NCBI RefSeq assembly: GCF_028283785.1
Contig: NZ_JAPWKB010000019.1
Span: 206,001-270,000 of the forward strand
From: Paraburkholderia sp.
GTDB taxonomy: Bacteria > Pseudomonadota > Gammaproteobacteria > Burkholderiales > Burkholderiaceae
Direction: 5' to 3'
DNA length: 64,000 bases
Every line of letters starts with the position of its first letter. Position 1 is the stretch's first letter. A program made the position numbers and the translations under genes. Below are positions 62,709 to 64,000 of the stretch, one piece after another. The notes under the pieces were generated by a model. That model did no database searches and was not told the DNA's origin. It was given only the letters and a program-made list of their open reading frames with translations.

Positions 62709-63779
62709 ATGCGTTTCGACCTCGAGCTGCCGTCGCAGCCGGCTACGTCACATCGTGTCGCGGTGCTGCTGATCAACCTCGGCACGCCCGATGCGCCGAC
62801 GCCGCGCGCGGTGCGCCGCTATCTCGCGCAATTCCTGTCCGACCCGCGGGTGGTCGAGATTCCCGCATTGCTGTGGCAGATCATTCTGCGCGGGTTGATC
62901 CTGCCGTTTCGCGGGCGTGCGTCCGCAAAAAAATATGCGGCCGTGTGGATGCCCGAAGGCTCGCCGCTGCGCGTGTACACCGAGAAACAGACCGAAGCGC
63001 TGCGTCATCTGTTGCAGCTGAACGACTACAACGTGCTGGTCGATTACGCGATGCGCTATGGCACGCCAGGCATCCCGGCCATGCTCAATCAACTGAAGCT
63101 GGCGGGCGCCGAGCGCGTGCTGCTGGTGCCGATGTATCCGCAATATTCGTCGTCCACGACGGCAACCGCGTTCGACGACGCTTTCTCCGCGCTCAAGCGC
63201 ATGCGCAACCAGCCGGAAATCCGCACTATCCGCCAGTACGCCGATCATCCGGCTTATATCGCCGCGTTGACCGCGCAAGTCCATCATTACTGGCATCAAC
63301 ACGGCCGTCCGGATTTCGCGGCCGGCGACAAACTGATTTTGAGTTTTCACGGCGTACCCAAGCGCACGCTCGACCTCGGCGATCCGTATCACGAGCAATG
63401 TCAGCAGACGGGTGCGTTGTTGATGCACGCGCTCGAGCTGACGCCGGTGGAATGCCGGATCACGTTCCAGTCGCGTTTCGGCAAGGCCGAATGGCTGCAA
63501 CCGTACACCGCGCCGACGCTGAAAGAACTGGGTGCGGCGGGCGTGCGTCGTGCGGATGTTTTCTGTCCGGGCTTTACGGCTGACTGTCTGGAGACGATCG
63601 AGGAAATCGGTCTGGAAGTGCGCGACGAGTTTTTGCATGCGGGCGGCAAGGATTTCCACCGGATTCCGTGCGTGAACGCGTCGCAGGCGTTCATTGCTGC
63701 GCTCGGCGAGATCGTCGCGCAGAATCTGCAGGGCTGGCCGGTTCAGGCGGTGCAGTTGCCCGGCGCGATCGCCGCGTGA
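62709..63779 (+). CDS. hemH: Ferrochelatase
   Basis: A 356-residue enzyme inserting Fe(II) into protoporphyrin IX, the last step of protoheme synthesis. Signatures are LLINLGTPDAPTPRAVRRYL (residues 18-37), LVPMYPQYSSSTT, the metal-site SFHGVPKRTLDLGDPY and FCPGFTADCLETIEEI. Heme made here would be needed by the catalase and cytochrome b561 of this window. It is followed 54 bases later by the Hsp15-type gene and shares the strand with hrcA. Confidence 0.97.
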   Translation: MRFDLELPSQPATSHRVAVLLINLGTPDAPTPRAVRRYLAQFLSDPRVVEIPALLWQIILRGLILPFRGRASAKKYAAVWMPEGSPLRVYTEKQTEALRHLLQLNDYNVLVDYAMRYGTPGIPAMLNQLKLAGAERVLLVPMYPQYSSSTTATAFDDAFSALKRMRNQPEIRTIRQYADHPAYIAALTAQVHHYWHQHGRPDFAAGDKLILSFHGVPKRTLDLGDPYHEQCQQTGALLMHALELTPVECRITFQSRFGKAEWLQPYTAPTLKELGAAGVRRADVFCPGFTADCLETIEEIGLEVRDEFLHAGGKDFHRIPCVNASQAFIAALGEIVAQNLQGWPVQAVQLPGAIAA

Positions 63780-63833
63780 CATCAGGCTGGTCGTCCGGCT
63801 GTGCGTTTTGCGTCTTTTGAGGTTGGAATACGC

Positions 63834-64000
63834 ATGAACTACAAGATTTTTACCGAACCCGGCGCCCGCTTGCGCATCGATAAATGGCTGTGGGCGGCGC
63901 GCTTTTTCAAAACACGTTCGCTGGCGGCGGACGCGGTCGAGAAAGGTCGCGTGCGGATCGGCGGGGCGGCGGTCAAGCCGGCGAAAGACGTGCGCGTCGG
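63834..64000 (+). CDS. hslR: S4-domain ribosome-rescue heat-shock protein Hsp15 (partial, runs off the window)
   Basis: The first 55 codons of an S4-type RNA-binding protein: a short lead MNYKIFTEPGARLR then the S4 signature IDKWLWAARFFKTRSLAADA and KGRVRIGGAAVKPAKDVRV. Hsp15 recycles 50S subunits still carrying nascent chain-tRNA after heat stress. TTGAGG precedes the ATG by about 10 bases. The gene continues past the window end, so the C-terminus was not seen. Confidence 0.9.
   Translation, partial: MNYKIFTEPGARLRIDKWLWAARFFKTRSLAADAVEKGRVRIGGAAVKPAKDVRV

Overview
This is a high-G+C chromosomal window whose gene content and order match the core chromosome of a Burkholderia-group betaproteobacterium, most likely Paraburkholderia or a close relative. 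Markers are dusB-fis, the split pntAA/pntAB/pntB transhydrogenase, yajC-secD-secF next to tgt-queA, recG-oxyR-catalase-dps-ubiA, yggS-proC, glcD-glcE-glcF, glnE/yhdP/nitrilase/tldD/aroG and hrcA/nadK/recN/hemH/hsp15. This assignment is inferred from gene families and synteny; no database was searched. No rRNA, tRNA, CRISPR array, prophage or intact insertion sequence was seen.

Layout. 0-8.6 kb: fis, dusB, a UbiH-family hydroxylase and pepP on the minus strand, a glutathione transferase on the plus strand, then a membrane-anchored GltB-like oxidoreductase, mnmA and nudJ on the minus strand. 8.6-9.75 kb: a gene-free stretch dominated by a large inverted repeat around degenerate direct repeats. 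9.75-13 kb: the pnt operon, interrupted between its first two genes by five tandem hairpins. 13-21 kb: an rRNA methyltransferase, a 'SpecificRecomb' membrane protein and a pqi operon whose PqiA is split in two. 21.4-23.3 kb: cytochrome b561 plus two YceI proteins. 23.5-24.8 kb: an MFS symporter with a one-base frameshift. 24.9-31 kb: secF, secD, yajC, tgt and queA. 31-38.5 kb: recG, oxyR, katA, dps and ubiA, with two undescribed small ORFs flanking katA. 38.5-45.7 kb: proC-yggS and a glycolate oxidase operon with an extra FAD subunit. 45.8-55.1 kb: an adenosyltransferase, then aroG, tldD, a nitrilase-family amidase and giant yhdP on the minus strand. 55.6-64 kb: glnE, recN, nadK, hrcA, hemH and the start of hsp15.

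How genes work together. OxyR, a monofunctional catalase and Dps form a peroxide-defence block. PqiA/B/C form a trans-envelope lipid-transport system. SecD/SecF/YajC assist protein export. Tgt and QueA make queuosine, and DusB and MnmA modify tRNA. GlcD/E/F oxidise glycolate.

The most striking discovery is upstream of aroG (DAHP synthase). A consensus-like promoter precedes a 22-codon leader ORF with a Phe/Tyr-rich run (FYFYSFW). Four mutually exclusive complementary segments follow, and the last pair is an intrinsic terminator with eight U. This reads as a complete ribosome-mediated attenuator for entry into aromatic amino-acid synthesis. Other leads are the tandem hairpins with compensatory changes inside the pnt operon, the inverted-repeat element at 8.6-9.5 kb, and the two small ORFs around katA.
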